The notes beneath the pieces were generated by a model. The model saw only the letters and a list, made by a program, of their open reading frames with translations. It searched no databases and was not told the origin of the DNA. A stretch of DNA of 64,000 bases from positions 166,162,792-166,226,791 of the forward strand of contig NC_072892.1 of the NCBI RefSeq assembly GCF_027943255.1, read 5' to 3'. Below are positions 1-9,590 of this stretch, in pieces. This DNA is from Anastrepha obliqua. Taxonomy: Eukaryota; Arthropoda; Insecta; Diptera; Tephritidae. Numbering within the stretch: the first letter of the stretch is position 1; every line of letters begins with the position of its first letter. Made by a program: the position numbers and the translations under genes.

Positions 1-428
1 TCATGTGCTATTTCAAAAATCCTTTTTCCCCAATACAATACGCGAAGCACTCGGAAAGTCTTTTTGACTCCACGCCATTCAATTTCCAAGCTCACAGCTG
101 TGTTTACCGGTGACTGGACGATCGGCATACACGCGGAAAAGCTGGAGTTACCATTTAAACCTCATTGCAGAAGCTGTGGGGACCTTTTAGAGAAGGAGAC
201 TGTTGAGCACTTCCTGTGTAAATGTCCGGGTTTGGTAGCTGACGATTAAGGTCACTGGGTGCTCCTTTCTTCGACAGCCTGGGGCAGTGTGCCAACCTAA
301 ATCACATCCACCTTCTCCATTTTATCATCAGCACTGGCTGGCTGTAGATATCTGCTTGTAGGAGGTCTCATAGAACAGCGCTTCAGTGCTACCGGGCTGG
401 CACTTGAGCCATTTCATTTACCTACCTG
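1..428 (+). mobile_element. Non-LTR retrotransposon 3' end (family A, copy 1)
   Basis: This is the C-terminal tail of an ORF2 polyprotein with its 3' UTR, cut by the window edge. The frame is open from base 1. It shows the helical region after RNase H, then a zinc-knuckle-like motif (CRSCG, followed by HFLCKCPGL) typical of LOA/I-type elements with RNase H. By comparison with the copy at 52263-53226, one base is lost near 243, giving an early stop at 247-249; in the shifted frame the ancestral C-terminus reads on to TGWL and a TAG at 345-347. The UTR ends in ACCT-type repeats (about 418-428), like the other family A copies. What is seen is a 5'-truncated, frameshifted relic; the clade is inferred from motifs. 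Confidence 0.82.
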
Positions 429-1019
429 TGATAAAATTCGTCGTATACATTTTGCATGCACTGTAAGCATATAATCTTTAAGAAATTCGCCTACATGTGT
501 GGGCGCACCAAAATTTCCATGACAGCATCTAAACCGCGCCTACCCACTTCACCGTCCATAATGGCATACATATATGCATATGCGTTTACGTGTGTGTGTC
601 TGTCTACATACAGTCACACATATGCCAAAGTTTCATTGCTAACATTAATACACGTCAGCTTTACATAATTTAAATTTGAATTGCCACCCCTGATGAGGTG
701 GATGATGTGAGACGCGTCGCCAAGGGCTCCCAATTGCAAACGTGGTAGCAACGCCACTGTAAACGGCTTTAAAGCACCAGCTACACATTTAGTATTTCAG
801 TTGTTGTTTTTGTTGGTTTTGTACTTTTGCTGCATATGCCACCATTGCGACATATTTATGTAATTTGTTATTTGTCGCCGTCACAGTTTATTTGCGTAAG
901 GCAGCGAATTGTGCGCTTTTTATTATCATCTTGCATGGTTGCTTGTCAAAATGACATTTGAACGGCGTTACGGTGGCGTGGCTGCAAGCATCACTACACG
1001 CTCGAGATAATTCCAGATG

Positions 1020-1092
1020 TATTTATGTGTGTGTGGATGTATGTATGTGTGTGTGGATGTATGTATGTGTGTATGTGTTCATATATATTCCC
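1020..1092. repeat. TG/TATG microsatellite
   Basis: Imperfect runs of TGTG and TATG dominate the interval, alternating twice with a near-identical GTGTGTGGATGTATGTATG phrase. Confidence 0.85.
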
Positions 1093-1614
1093 CCACACAT
1101 TTATTTACAATTGCGCGCATAAGTTAACAAGTGAACGTGCCACAGTGTGGCGCCACAAAGCACATACATATGTACACATTATGAAGACATCGAAGCAGTC
1201 GAAATGAAGGCAGTCAGAGTCACACTTACAGTCACTGCTGTAGCCACAGCCCAAGCCACAATCACAACCACAACCGCAGCTACGACCGCCAACAGCATTA
1301 CCACACTCATTTTTATTGCGGTCAATTTTAAATTTTTAACTTTTCCCGTCACACGCATTTTAATTTCATGTCGTTATTTTTCATTTATGCACACACCACT
1401 TAAATACCGACGCATACGCAGGTCCATCTGTGTGTGTGAATGTGCATGCTTTTATTCATATTTTCCCTTTATTATGCAAGGATATCGTGGAAATGCTTGT
1501 TGAGGATTTTTTTACGCAAACTCATAATTTTCCGTAATTGAAAGCAAATGCAATTTGAATAATGAATATTTTCTCGTATTCCTTTATTCATATTTTCCCT
1601 TCATTTCTTTGCAG

Positions 1615-1639
1615 TTACTCGAACTTCGCTGTGTCTTTG
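1615..1639 (+). other. Candidate 25-nt microexon
   Basis: A strong pyrimidine tract ends in TTTCTTTGCAG at 1604-1614 and a consensus donor GTAAGTG begins at 1640, leaving 25 nt. One reading gives LLELRCVF plus one base, another gives YSNFAVSL. The length is not a multiple of three, so inclusion would change frame. What is seen is the pair of splice sites; that it is a real exon is inference, and the parent gene is unknown. Confidence 0.3.
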
Positions 1640-1862
1640 GTAAGTGAAATTCTGCGCGAGCAAATTATAAGCATTTTGTGGCAAAAGTGGAATAGCATTA
1701 AGTTTGTGAGGAAGAAACAAAATTTTCTTTTAATCTAAATGAGAAAATTATAAAAACAAAAAAAAAAGTCGCATAAAAAATTGGTGTTCCTAAAATTGTA
1801 ATAGCATCGTTGAAAAGTTGCCTACTTCATTAGAAAAATTACGCGATTACCCCAGTTTACTC

Positions 1863-1886
1863 AAAAAAAAAAAAAAAAAAAAAAAA
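1863..1886. repeat. Poly(A) run of 24
   Basis: An uninterrupted run of A. No retroposed sequence or target duplication could be recognised next to it. Confidence 0.9.
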
Positions 1887-2199
1887 CAAGAAGCATAACT
1901 TTTACGTCTACGGCAAGTACCTTTCATGGTGGTCGCCGCCTTCCTTCCGTCGCTCGATACGCTTTTCAGCACAAATGCTTGCTGGCATTTTGTATGTAAA
2001 TTCATTGCTTATCGCATTATGCACACCCATTGACTCACATTCGATTTTCGATTTTGTTTATGGTCATTCGATGTAATGGCTTCGTCAAGTGTGTAGCCGA
2101 TATCAGAATTTGATTTGCGCATTTAGTTTATGGCTGGTGGTAATTTCAGTAGCAGAAAGCACATAAATACATATATGTACATGTATATTATATACATAT

Positions 2200-2202
<3 letters not shown>

Positions 2203-2235
<33 letters not shown>
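2203..2235. repeat. TA dinucleotide microsatellite
   Basis: About sixteen consecutive TA units, flanked by TATG/CATA-rich sequence. Confidence 0.92.
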
Positions 2236-2239
<4 letters not shown>

Positions 2240-2414
2240 TTATAGATGTACTCACTTACGCATGCATACCGCCCTCATGCATACCAGGCCCCATGCACAC
2301 ACATTTCTTTACATACAAAAATACGGAATAGTCTTGTCGGCAACATCAGAGCATCTATGCGTGCAAGCGCAAGTATATAACGGGTATTTGTTTTAGGAGT
2401 ATAGAACTTTGCTA

Positions 2415-2475
2415 GATACACTTGCGAAATTAGCTAACTCCTAATTTTATTGAAACTTCATTCTTTTCGGTAATA
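2415..2475. repeat. Direct repeat left of mariner
   Basis: An imperfect copy of the segment at 3770-3828: both contain GCGAAATTAGC, then ATTTTATTGAAACTTC and end GGTAATA. The copies bracket the mariner at 2503-3771, with about 27 bp between the left copy and the mariner end. Confidence 0.7.
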
Positions 2476-2502
2476 TAGTAGATAGTAACTTCCTTAAATA
2501 TA

Positions 2503-3771
2503 TCAGGTTAGTCCATAAGTTCGTGCGTTTTTTAAAGTTGGTTTTAAAATTTATAAAAAAGATTTTTAAAGTATTTTTTAATCAATAGTATCTGTATTTT
2601 CCTTCATTATATTCAATGTCTTCCCAACGTTTAGGTAAATTTTTAACTCCCTGCTCAAAAAATTTGTTGTCCTTAGAGCCAAAATACGCTTCGATATCCC
2701 TTTTTATAGCTTCTTTTGAGGAGTAGTTATTGTTACTGAAATGGGATAGAAGGCCACGAAAAAGGTGATAATCAGAAGGTGCAATATCCAGAGAGTATGG
2801 TGGATGCGGCATTAGCTCCCATCCCACCTAGTTCAGCTTGCCTAATGTTTGCCTTGCGGTATGAGGTTTTGCGTTGTCGTGGTGAAACAAAAGTTTGCGT
2901 CTATTCACTAAAGACGGTCGATTTTTGTCAAGTGCCTCATTCAGGTTTGATAGCTGATGGGAATATTAATCAACAGTTACCGTCTGGTTTGGTTCCAGAA
3001 GTTCATAATAAACAATACCGGCCATATCCCATCAAATAGGCAGGAGAACTTCTTGAGGTCAAGGCCATCTTTAGGGGTCGGTTCTGGTGTTTCATCTTTA
3101 TCTAACCATTGGTATTTGCGAACAGGATTGTTGTAAAGGACCCATTTTTCATCACCAGTAACGATACGGTTCAAAAAACTTTCATTTTCAAGAACACACC
3201 AAATCTCTCTGCTGAAGGTTGGCGACGGAAAGTCTATGCGGAACCCATTTTCCCAGCTTTGAAACTTTTCTCAACTGAACCAGGTGCCTGTGAACTGTTC
3301 CATGCGATGAATCTAACCTCTGAGCTATCATATCGACTGTCAAATTTGGCTCAGCTTCCACGAGTTTGAGGAGTCGGAGTCGGAGATAAAGACTTCAGGA
3401 CGACCAGCGCGCGCGGCATCCTCCACGTCGCAGTTACCACTTCGGAATTTTGAAAACCACTTTTGCACAGTCCTTTCACTCACGGTATCCTCTCCGTGAA
3501 CAGTGTTTATTTCTGCGGCAGCAGCTGTTGCATTTTTACCACTTTTATAAAAAAAAAACAAAACGTTCAAAGATTCCATTTTATTTTTAAACAACGGGTG
3601 CTTCTATCCGCGATTAAAATCACATGATGAATGCACTTGTTGAATACATCAAAGAAAATATATAATAATATAAATAGGTCCGTTGTATTCCGCGAATAAC
3701 TTTTTGTATGCAAAAATTGTACAAAAGTGAAATCATGGGTAAAATACGCACGAACTTATGGACTGGCCTGA
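2503..3771 (-). mobile_element. mariner element, full length, degenerate
   Basis: A 1269-bp element bounded by inverted repeats (TCAGGTTAGTCCATAAGTTC at the left, the complement of TCAGGCCAGTCCATAAGTTC at the right) and by TA target duplications at 2501-2502 and 3772-3773. The transposase runs on the minus strand. Both ends and the coding region are present, so it inserted as a complete copy and then decayed by stops and small indels. Its termini and the PHPPYSLDIAPSDYH motif resemble the mellifera/cecropia group of mariners, a subfamily call that is only approximate. Confidence 0.9.
2582..3594 (-). pseudogene. mariner transposase relic (D,D34D)
   Basis: This would encode the DNA-binding and DDE recombinase protein that cuts and pastes the element. 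Three blocks are visible on the minus strand. The N-terminal helix-turn-helix block (3340-3594) includes VSERTVQKWFSKFRSGN and AGRPEV. The first catalytic aspartate lies in VTGDEKW (2977-3174). A third block (from about 2880 down to 2582) holds HHDNAKPHTARQ and PSDYHLF, with 34 residues between the second and third aspartates, so all three catalytic residues survive. A TAG replaces a residue between the last two, and at least one frameshift separates the blocks, so no functional protein can be made. Confidence 0.9.
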
Positions 3772-3828
3772 TACATACCTGCGAAATTAGCTTACTCGGA
3801 ATTTTATTGAAACTTCTATTTGGTAATA
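3770..3828. repeat. Direct repeat right of mariner
   Basis: Partner of the repeat at 2415-2475. Its first bases overlap the mariner terminus and TA duplication; the main match starts at 3780. Confidence 0.7.
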
Positions 3829-4021
3829 GCACTGTGCTACAAAAAAAAAAACGAAATACACCTGACAAATTACACACTGTAGGTTGTTTATATGGTCGAA
3901 TAATGCATAAAAATATTTTTGTTATATTTGTTGTACCCTCCAATTTTTATTCATTTATAAAAAACCGTTTTTTCAGACTTTGCGCGGTAATCTACGGATA
4001 TCTCAGTCATTTTTTCACCGC

Positions 4022-4313
4022 TTTTCAATATTTTATATGTTTTGAAAATGATATTGTCAGACCTTTCAAATGACGTACAACAAGTAATTATTCAAACTAG
4101 TTAGTTGTGATTTTTATTTGATTAAACCTGGATAAAGTGCTTTTTTATCCTTTTTTTAACTTTAACAATTTTTTATTGCATAATTTTACAACAAAATTAA
4201 AGATGTTTTTTAATATTCTTTGAGTGCATTTATTAACGAAGAAATTAATGTATTACTTTCAATAATCGGACAAAAATTGCGTAAACTACGCTAGTTTTTC
4301 GTTAATAGAAAAT
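4022..4313 (+). repeat. Left arm of long inverted repeat
   Basis: Begins TTTTCAATATTTTATATG and ends near TTAATAGAAAA. It pairs along its whole length with 5858-6149, with few mismatches. Confidence 0.9.
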
Positions 4314-4573
4314 ATGGGCCATCATGTGTATTGCAGTGTGTACAATGTATTGGACATACATTTTTTGTCAACTTTGAAAATTGGGATGAAGTTGTTCTGA
4401 CTTGGAGTAAAAAGAACAATCATACTGTTTTTTATATAAATTTTTTTGTTGATTTTACATACCTAACTTTTTCTAAAAATGTTTACCCGACCTTCGTCGT
4501 TTTAAAGAAGAATCGCTCGTCTCGCGTTTGAGCGACCAACATATGTATTTTGTTTTTTCCGAAGAAACGTTTT

Positions 4574-5251
4574 TCAATTTACGCAATTTCTTGTTATTGA
4601 AAATAGTCCGCTCAGAGTTTTTCCCATTTTTATTTTGAAATCATTTTCTACAAGATTCCATTGTTTTAATCGTGATGCCAAAACCTCAGCATGTCTGTAT
4701 GAGAGTTCTAGATCACGTACTAAATCGTTCATATCTGAATTCGAAACAAAATGCCGCTCTTTTGATTCTAACGCAGCTGTGATAAAAGGTTCATCACTAT
4801 GTGAACTATTAGATGAACTGTTATCACCGCTTCTTGAATCATCTACTTTTTTTACTTCAGTTAGCTGGTTTTCATTTTCTCTTAAAGATGGTTTCGTAGC
4901 AGTTAGCACTTCGGGATACTTTATACTGTTTGTTTTGAAGCGCTGACCTTGGAGGTTGGTTTGGTAAAAGTAGCAGTCTTCTGGTGTGTGAATGACTTGA
5001 TGATGCCAAACCATTGGGCTCGAAAATGGCAAACGATCTTGAAAACACTGACTAGATTTCCACTTCTTTAGTGATATGGAGCACGTGGAACATATATATT
5101 CTGGTTCATATCAGCGACTTTCACTATAATTGCGCTCAAAGTGAAGATTGTATGCTTCAACCACAATAGTATTTGTTTTTAATTCACGGCGATGTTGTTT
5201 ATCAACAAATAAACCGCAAACGTAGCAGAAATTATTGCGTTTGTCACACAT
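4574..5251 (-). pseudogene. Fragment of unknown zinc-finger-like TE/insect gene
   Basis: From an ATG at 5251 the minus frame reads 225 codons, broken only by a TGA at codon 47 (5113-5111). It has CxxC pairs at residues 9-12 (CYVC) and 54-57 (CSTC), then SSPMVWHHQ and a DCYFYQ motif where related proteins, as I recall them, have CYFC, so one metal ligand seems lost. A Ser/Glu-rich linker precedes NDLVRDLELS and AEVLASRLKQWNLVEN near the C-terminus. I recall this architecture from uncharacterised multicopy arthropod proteins that are much longer, so this would be the N-terminal part only. Function is unknown; metal binding is inferred from the cysteines. It lies between the long inverted arms. 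Confidence 0.6.
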
Positions 5252-5370
5252 CTTTAACTAACTTATAAACAATTTTAACAAAAAAACACACTTGAGAAAA
5301 ACGCGATTTTGGAAGAAGGAGATAAAAAGGCACTGCCAACCAAAGACTGGTCTAAAAGCTGTTTCAGACT

Positions 5371-5857
5371 AAGGTGCGTTTCATAACTATAGGACACATA
5401 ACATGAATATTTAATCTTTACTCCAAAAATATGTAGGTACTCTGTAAAAATAAATGAATATATGGAATAATACCGTTATTCTTCTTAGTATCAATAAACA
5501 ACAACTTTTCATCGTGGTGTTTTTGTGTTTGTTTGTACCGTTACTTTGACCACGAGTCAGAGCAGCTCGTTACTACTTTTGCCGTTTCATAACTATAGAA
5601 CGCATTAGGAATTGAAGCTTTAAAGTGCATTTATGTCTTCGCTGAGTACAACTTTTAATTTAAATCGTTTTTTAAGTAAATAAATATCAATATGCCACGC
5701 GGTTCAAAACTTACCGAATTAGAGAGAGATAAAATTACTGCGTGGGAGGAGGAGGGTCTCTGCGCCTCAGAAATTGCGCGAAAATTATGTCGCAAAATTA
5801 TGTATAATCATTAAAGACAAAAACTATGGTTCCACAAATGGATAGATATTCAAGGCA
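5371..5857 (+). mobile_element. Tc3-like transposon 5' fragment
   Basis: Two direct copies of a site containing GTTTCATAACTATAG (5378-5392 and 5584-5598) precede a transposase start at 5692. Paired direct repeats inside the terminal repeat are a known layout of Tc3-like transposons, where they bind the transposase. The fragment ends abruptly at the right inverted arm (5858), so the right side of the element is missing. Confidence 0.6.
5692..5814 (+). pseudogene. Tc3-like transposase N-terminus
   Basis: The frame starts MPRGSKLTELERDKITAW and contains CASEIARKL, matching the first helix-turn-helix of Tc3-type transposases, which begin MPRG followed by a Leu-Ser/Thr-x-x-E/D-R segment. It stops after 40 codons; the catalytic domain is absent. 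Start chosen because the MPRG beginning is characteristic of the family. Confidence 0.65.
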
Positions 5858-6149
5858 TTTTTCTATTTACGGAAAACTAGCGTAGTTTACGCAATTTTTG
5901 TCCGATTATTGAAAGTAATACATTAATTTCTTCGTTAATAAATGCACTCAAAGAATATTAAAAAACATCTTTAATTTTGTTGTAAAATTGTGCAACAAAA
6001 AATTGTTAAAGTTAAAAAAGGATAAAAAAAGCACTTTCTCCAGGTTTAATCAAATAAAAATCACAACTAACTAGTTTGAATAATTACTTGTTGTACATCA
6101 TTTGAAAGGTCTGACAATATCATTTTCAAAACATATAAAATATTGAAAA
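5858..6149 (-). repeat. Right arm of long inverted repeat
   Basis: Inverted partner of 4022-4313. Confidence 0.9.
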
Positions 6150-6313
6150 TCATTCTAAACCTAACTCAGTTTAAGCTTATTTCTTCTTTCCCTTTTAACA
6201 AAGGCTACTTTTTTTCTACCTCTAATGTCTCTTATGATTAGTTCTTACATTAATATGAATATCATATTCATCAAAAAGTTCCCGGAATCTATTCAGAAAA
6301 TTAAAATAGAAGT

Positions 6314-6610
6314 TCATACCTCAAAAGTGATATTATCGCCTTCAAAGTACTTTCCACCAACGGTAACGCGCTCTTATGCCAGCCTTTGATCCAGGTCTGG
6401 AAACATTTCTGAAGCTCTAGTTTCGGTATAACCATCAGAGCCGTCTTCAATTTTTCCACTACTTCCGCAAGGGCCATAACATGGGAATTCAATGTTGGCT
6501 GTTGGATTGGACAGTATCCGTTTCGTTCATGGTCAAAAATTCACCGAGTATGATGGAACTGTGGGACGGTACGAGCTCAAGGCACAAAATCCACGAGTTG
6601 TTTTCCCATA
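6314..6610 (-). pseudogene. mariner transposase fragment
   Basis: The minus strand reads NNSWILCLELVPSHSS, equivalent to the SWILHHDNAPSH-type second catalytic block of irritans-like mariners, but with the HHD aspartate replaced (CLE). After a short stretch and a stop it continues LQKCFQTWIKGWHK, then by frameshift GGKYFEGDNITF and a TGA at 6314-6316, the usual C-terminus. The third catalytic aspartate region is deleted. No terminal repeats were found. Confidence 0.65.
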
Positions 6611-7258
6611 AATATATTATTTTGGCGATTTGCGAGTTGCTTTTCGTAAGGGTAATACTTCGTAATAATCCTTAATAACTGTCTAACCTTCTAAATTAGT
6701 GGTATGCCAAAATGGTGCCAAAATTTAAGAAAAAAAATTTTTGATCAAAAATTAGTTGCTAAAGATTTAATAAAATTAATTAAATTAAATCAAAAATTAC
6801 AAAAAACTTTTAAATATAGTATCATTGGGCAAAAATTATACTTCTAGCAATATATAAAATAATTTCGGCCAAAATATGAAAATTATGTAGTTCACCTTCT
6901 TGCTTTAAGATCAACGATAACGATGCATGAGCGCAATATAAATATAGCAAAATTGAGTTTAAGAAATTTTACAATACGAGTAATGCTGGCAAGCGAGCTG
7001 AAATTAATGACCTTGATTGAAAAATAAATCCTGGCTTACGGTGTCTGAAATACCAAGCGATTAAGGTCACTATCGTAAATGACTTTATTTGTACCATTCT
7101 TAAATTCGTTTATTCGTAATCTAAAATACACATTTTTAAAACATAAAAATATAATCACTGGCCTTCAATCACATGACCCCGATCGGCTTGAAGATAATGT
7201 TCTCGGGTCTTGACGATAATGCTACACTGAATTTAAAAATTTTCATTATTTCTATAGC
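6611..7258. other. No recognised feature
   Basis: AT-rich DNA, probably including undetectable remains of the mariner and hAT pieces on either side. Confidence 0.5.
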
Positions 7259-7560
7259 GACGATTTAGAAGAAAATTTTAAGAAAGTTGGAATGGAATTA
7301 TATATTGGCATAGAATAATTAGCAATATGAAGTGCGAGAAAAGGCGAAAAAATGGCTTTTAATGCCATGGAAATGTGCCAAAAAGCTATGCTGCCGAATA
7401 AGAATAATTTATTAGCTATTCCAGTAACTTTCCTCACAGCAATCTGTAAGAATCGAAGATCATTTTCATTACTTCGCCGACTCAAAATATATTTTGTAAA
7501 AAGTATGATGTCACAGTAAGATTGAACGGTCTATATCTAAAGAGACGGGGTAAGGAATTT
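7259..7560 (+). pseudogene. hAT transposase C-terminal fragment
   Basis: The plus strand reads NNLLAIPVT, then RRSFSLLRRLKIYF and, after a frameshift, RLNGLYL. That order matches the hAT dimerisation domain (consensus L-x-IPV...ERSFSxLRRLK...RLNGL). The invariant ERSF glutamate has become Arg. Several stops lie upstream and nothing of the catalytic core is recognisable. The call rests on this one motif cluster. Confidence 0.6.
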
Positions 7561-8289
7561 TAGAAAACTTTGTTGTTTAAGTATTAATTGGTTAATAATT
7601 AATGAACAAAATTGGTGTAATTAGAAGGGAATCCGTTTTTTTTTGTTAATTTTTTTCATGCAAAAAATATCTGTTCTTTAGGTTAGAAGCGGCCTTCTGC
7701 TATTGACTATCTGGTCATCATGATCATAATCCGTGGAGCTCGCCAGATCTTCTTTTAGCTTGTATAATAACTTATGGATGTGCTCTACCTTTTTCGAGCT
7801 AAAAACATGTATATAAACGCGCAAGAAATATAGTCTAATGAGTGGTACCTTCAGAAATGTGAAAAATCCATCTGCCACGGCAGCATGCACGTCAGTTTGG
7901 ATGTGCAAAATTTGTGGTTAAATGGAAATAGTTCTACAAATGAAACCTCAACAAGACATTCAAATTAATATGATACTTTCACAATTAAATCAAAAACATT
8001 AATTAGTATTTGGGACGATTGGAGGGCCTGTTCCATTCGGAACAAAAGGAATTGAAGATGATTTGCACTGTGATTTGGATGTAATTTGGTTTTTTTTTTT
8101 TATTTTTGTTTTTAATAATATTGAACAAGCTTCTTAGTTTCTTTTTTGTGCATGTATGTAGTTGTGTACCTTACTTAACGTCTGTGTCTATTTTTAAGGC
8201 ATTTCACGTTTTTTAAATAAAGTATTGTGAGAGAGCCAATAAATATTTACTTATTTCAGTTATTTATACTTATAAAAGGATTTTATACC
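7561..8289. other. No recognised gene
   Basis: A 76-codon minus frame (7678-7908) is present but matches nothing I know and has no gene context. The stretch ends with AT-rich DNA and a poly(T) run near 8090-8103. Confidence 0.5.
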
Positions 8290-9363
8290 AAACTCCTCAC
8301 ATCCCGTCAAGGGAAGAGTGAACGGAGGGCTACACTTGGGGGCAGGGCCTGGTGAACTTGTTCACGGATGGATCGAAGCTGGAAGGAAAGGTTGGCGGAG
8401 GAGCTTTTTGCGAGGGGCTTTTTGCGAGACTCAAATTCAGGTTACCGGACTACTGCAGTGTGTTTCAGGCAGAGGTAGCCGCAATCAAGAAGGCAGCTGA
8501 TTGGCTGCTCACATGCGTACTAACAGTCAGGAAAGTAAATATTTACTCCGACAGCCAAGCGGCAATAAGGGCCCTCGGGTCTATGACGGTGCATCCGGAA
8601 TTGGTCAAGGAATGCTTGACTTGCTCACTTTCGACTGCGTCCGAATTCTTTGACATCAGCTTCATCTGGGTTCCCGGTCACAGCGACATTGTGGGAAGCT
8701 GTGAGGCGGATGAGCTGGCCAGAAAAGGGACATGTGAGGTGATTTCCCCGCGAAGGGAGAGAATTGGGATCCCCCTGACTACCTGCGGTCTGCTTCTGGA
8801 AAGATGGGCATCGCACCAACTCAGCGAGCGCTGGCAAGTACACAAACGTGTAAGGTCGCGAAATCCTTCTGGCCACGTGTGGACCGGAGGCGCTCGGACG
8901 AGCTTCTGAGGCTGACAAAATATCAGCTCTCTAATCTCGTGGGTTCTCTCACAGGACAAAATGCGCGAGGAATGCATGCTGTGAGACTTGGAATCACCTC
9001 GAGCCCTTTTTGCGAATCATCTCAGCACCTTCTCCTTAGCTGCCCTGCTCTGGCGGGGCTAAGATCTAGGCATCTTGGCTCCTACTTCTTTGCCACGCCT
9101 GCTGATACAGCTGACGCTGACATTAAAAATCTGATGAATTTCATCAGCAGCACAAAGCGTTTGACGCAAACATAGTCATCGTTCGTAATCCGCACGCTCC
9201 TAACTATCCCATCATCATCTCTCCCCGCCCTCTCCCTGCATCCCATCGGTCTTTCCCTTTCACCTCACCTCCTTCACAATGGTATCGCAAAGGACGAATC
9301 TTTCTTCGTCCAAGTGTGCTCACTCCCTGGGTAACTATACCAACCTAACCTACCCTAACCTAA
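8290..9363 (+). mobile_element. Non-LTR retrotransposon 3' part (family B, copy 1)
   Basis: A 5'-truncated element containing RNase H, a C-terminal domain and a 3' UTR of about 185 bp that ends in AACCTAACCTACCCTAACCTAA (9341-9362) instead of poly(A). The same UTR and tail recur, inverted, at 27808-28056, which defines the 3' end independently. Elements of the LOA/I group have this domain order. Confidence 0.85.
8352..9175 (+). pseudogene. RNase H and C-terminal domain of family B ORF2
   Basis: RNase H removes the RNA strand of the RNA/DNA hybrid during retrotransposition. From 8352 the frame has FTDGSK (Asp6), VFQAEVAAI (Glu41), IYSDSQAA (Asp67), FIWVPGH and EADELARKG (Asp120), so the four metal-binding residues are all present. 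A frameshift near 8845 moves the frame to the one ending at 9175, which carries SFWPRVDRRRSDELLRL and the CP-AL segment of the terminal zinc-knuckle region; the first cysteine pair is degenerate. RT and endonuclease are missing. The ATG at 8352 is internal to the original polyprotein and not a true start. Confidence 0.85.
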
Positions 9364-9365
9364 AT

Positions 9366-9590
9366 TGTGCGGAATGAAACAATTGCGATGGAGTTTTCGG
9401 TGACTACTGATTTTGAGCGGCCCGTATGTTCATTGTCATGCACGGCCTCACAACCCTCTCTGAAACGAGTAAACCACTCATGAACTCTGGTACGAAATAG
9501 ATAATCATCGCCATAAACTTTTTTCATCAATTCAAATGTTTCTGTAAACGTTTTACCGATTTCAAAACAAAATTTGATATTAGCTCTTTG
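9366..9590 (-). pseudogene. mariner transposase N-terminus
   Basis: An uninterrupted minus-strand frame of about 75 codons reads IKFCFEIGKTFTETF, VYGDDYLFRTRVHEWFTRF and HTGRSKS. This is the bipartite DNA-binding domain of mariner transposases (helix-turn-helix followed by the GRPS-type linker). The catalytic part is absent; the fragment abuts the tail of family B. Confidence 0.8.

Larger units (their letters stand above)
429..2400. other. Non-transposon, microsatellite-rich stretch
   Basis: I recognise no coding gene here apart from the possible microexon listed separately. The DNA is AT-rich with CA/TG, ACA/ACC and TA simple repeats, as is usual for dipteran introns or intergenic spacer. 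Short open frames (for example 456-668 and 1147-1503) are low-complexity and not supported. Confidence 0.6.
4022..6149. mobile_element. Long-inverted-repeat composite element (2.1 kb)
   Basis: Two arms of about 292 bp (4022-4313 and 5858-6149) are near-perfect inverted copies. The 1.5-kb interior carries two unrelated pieces: a minus-strand gene fragment (4574-5251) and a Tc3-like 5' fragment (5371-5857). I see no convincing target duplication at the outer edges. It could be a fold-back-type transposon that captured other DNA, or a DNA transposon whose own gene is the minus-strand fragment. The superfamily is unassigned. Confidence 0.8.

Noticed and set aside
1147..1503. 118-codon Thr/Ala-rich frame as a gene
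   Set aside because: It is low-complexity ACA/ACC sequence without splice, start or homology support.
2203..2235. TA run as a replication or promoter element
   Set aside because: A plain microsatellite with no further structure.
7678..7908. 76-codon minus frame as a gene or hAT piece
   Set aside because: No motif found on either strand. It lies near a hAT fragment but cannot be linked to it.
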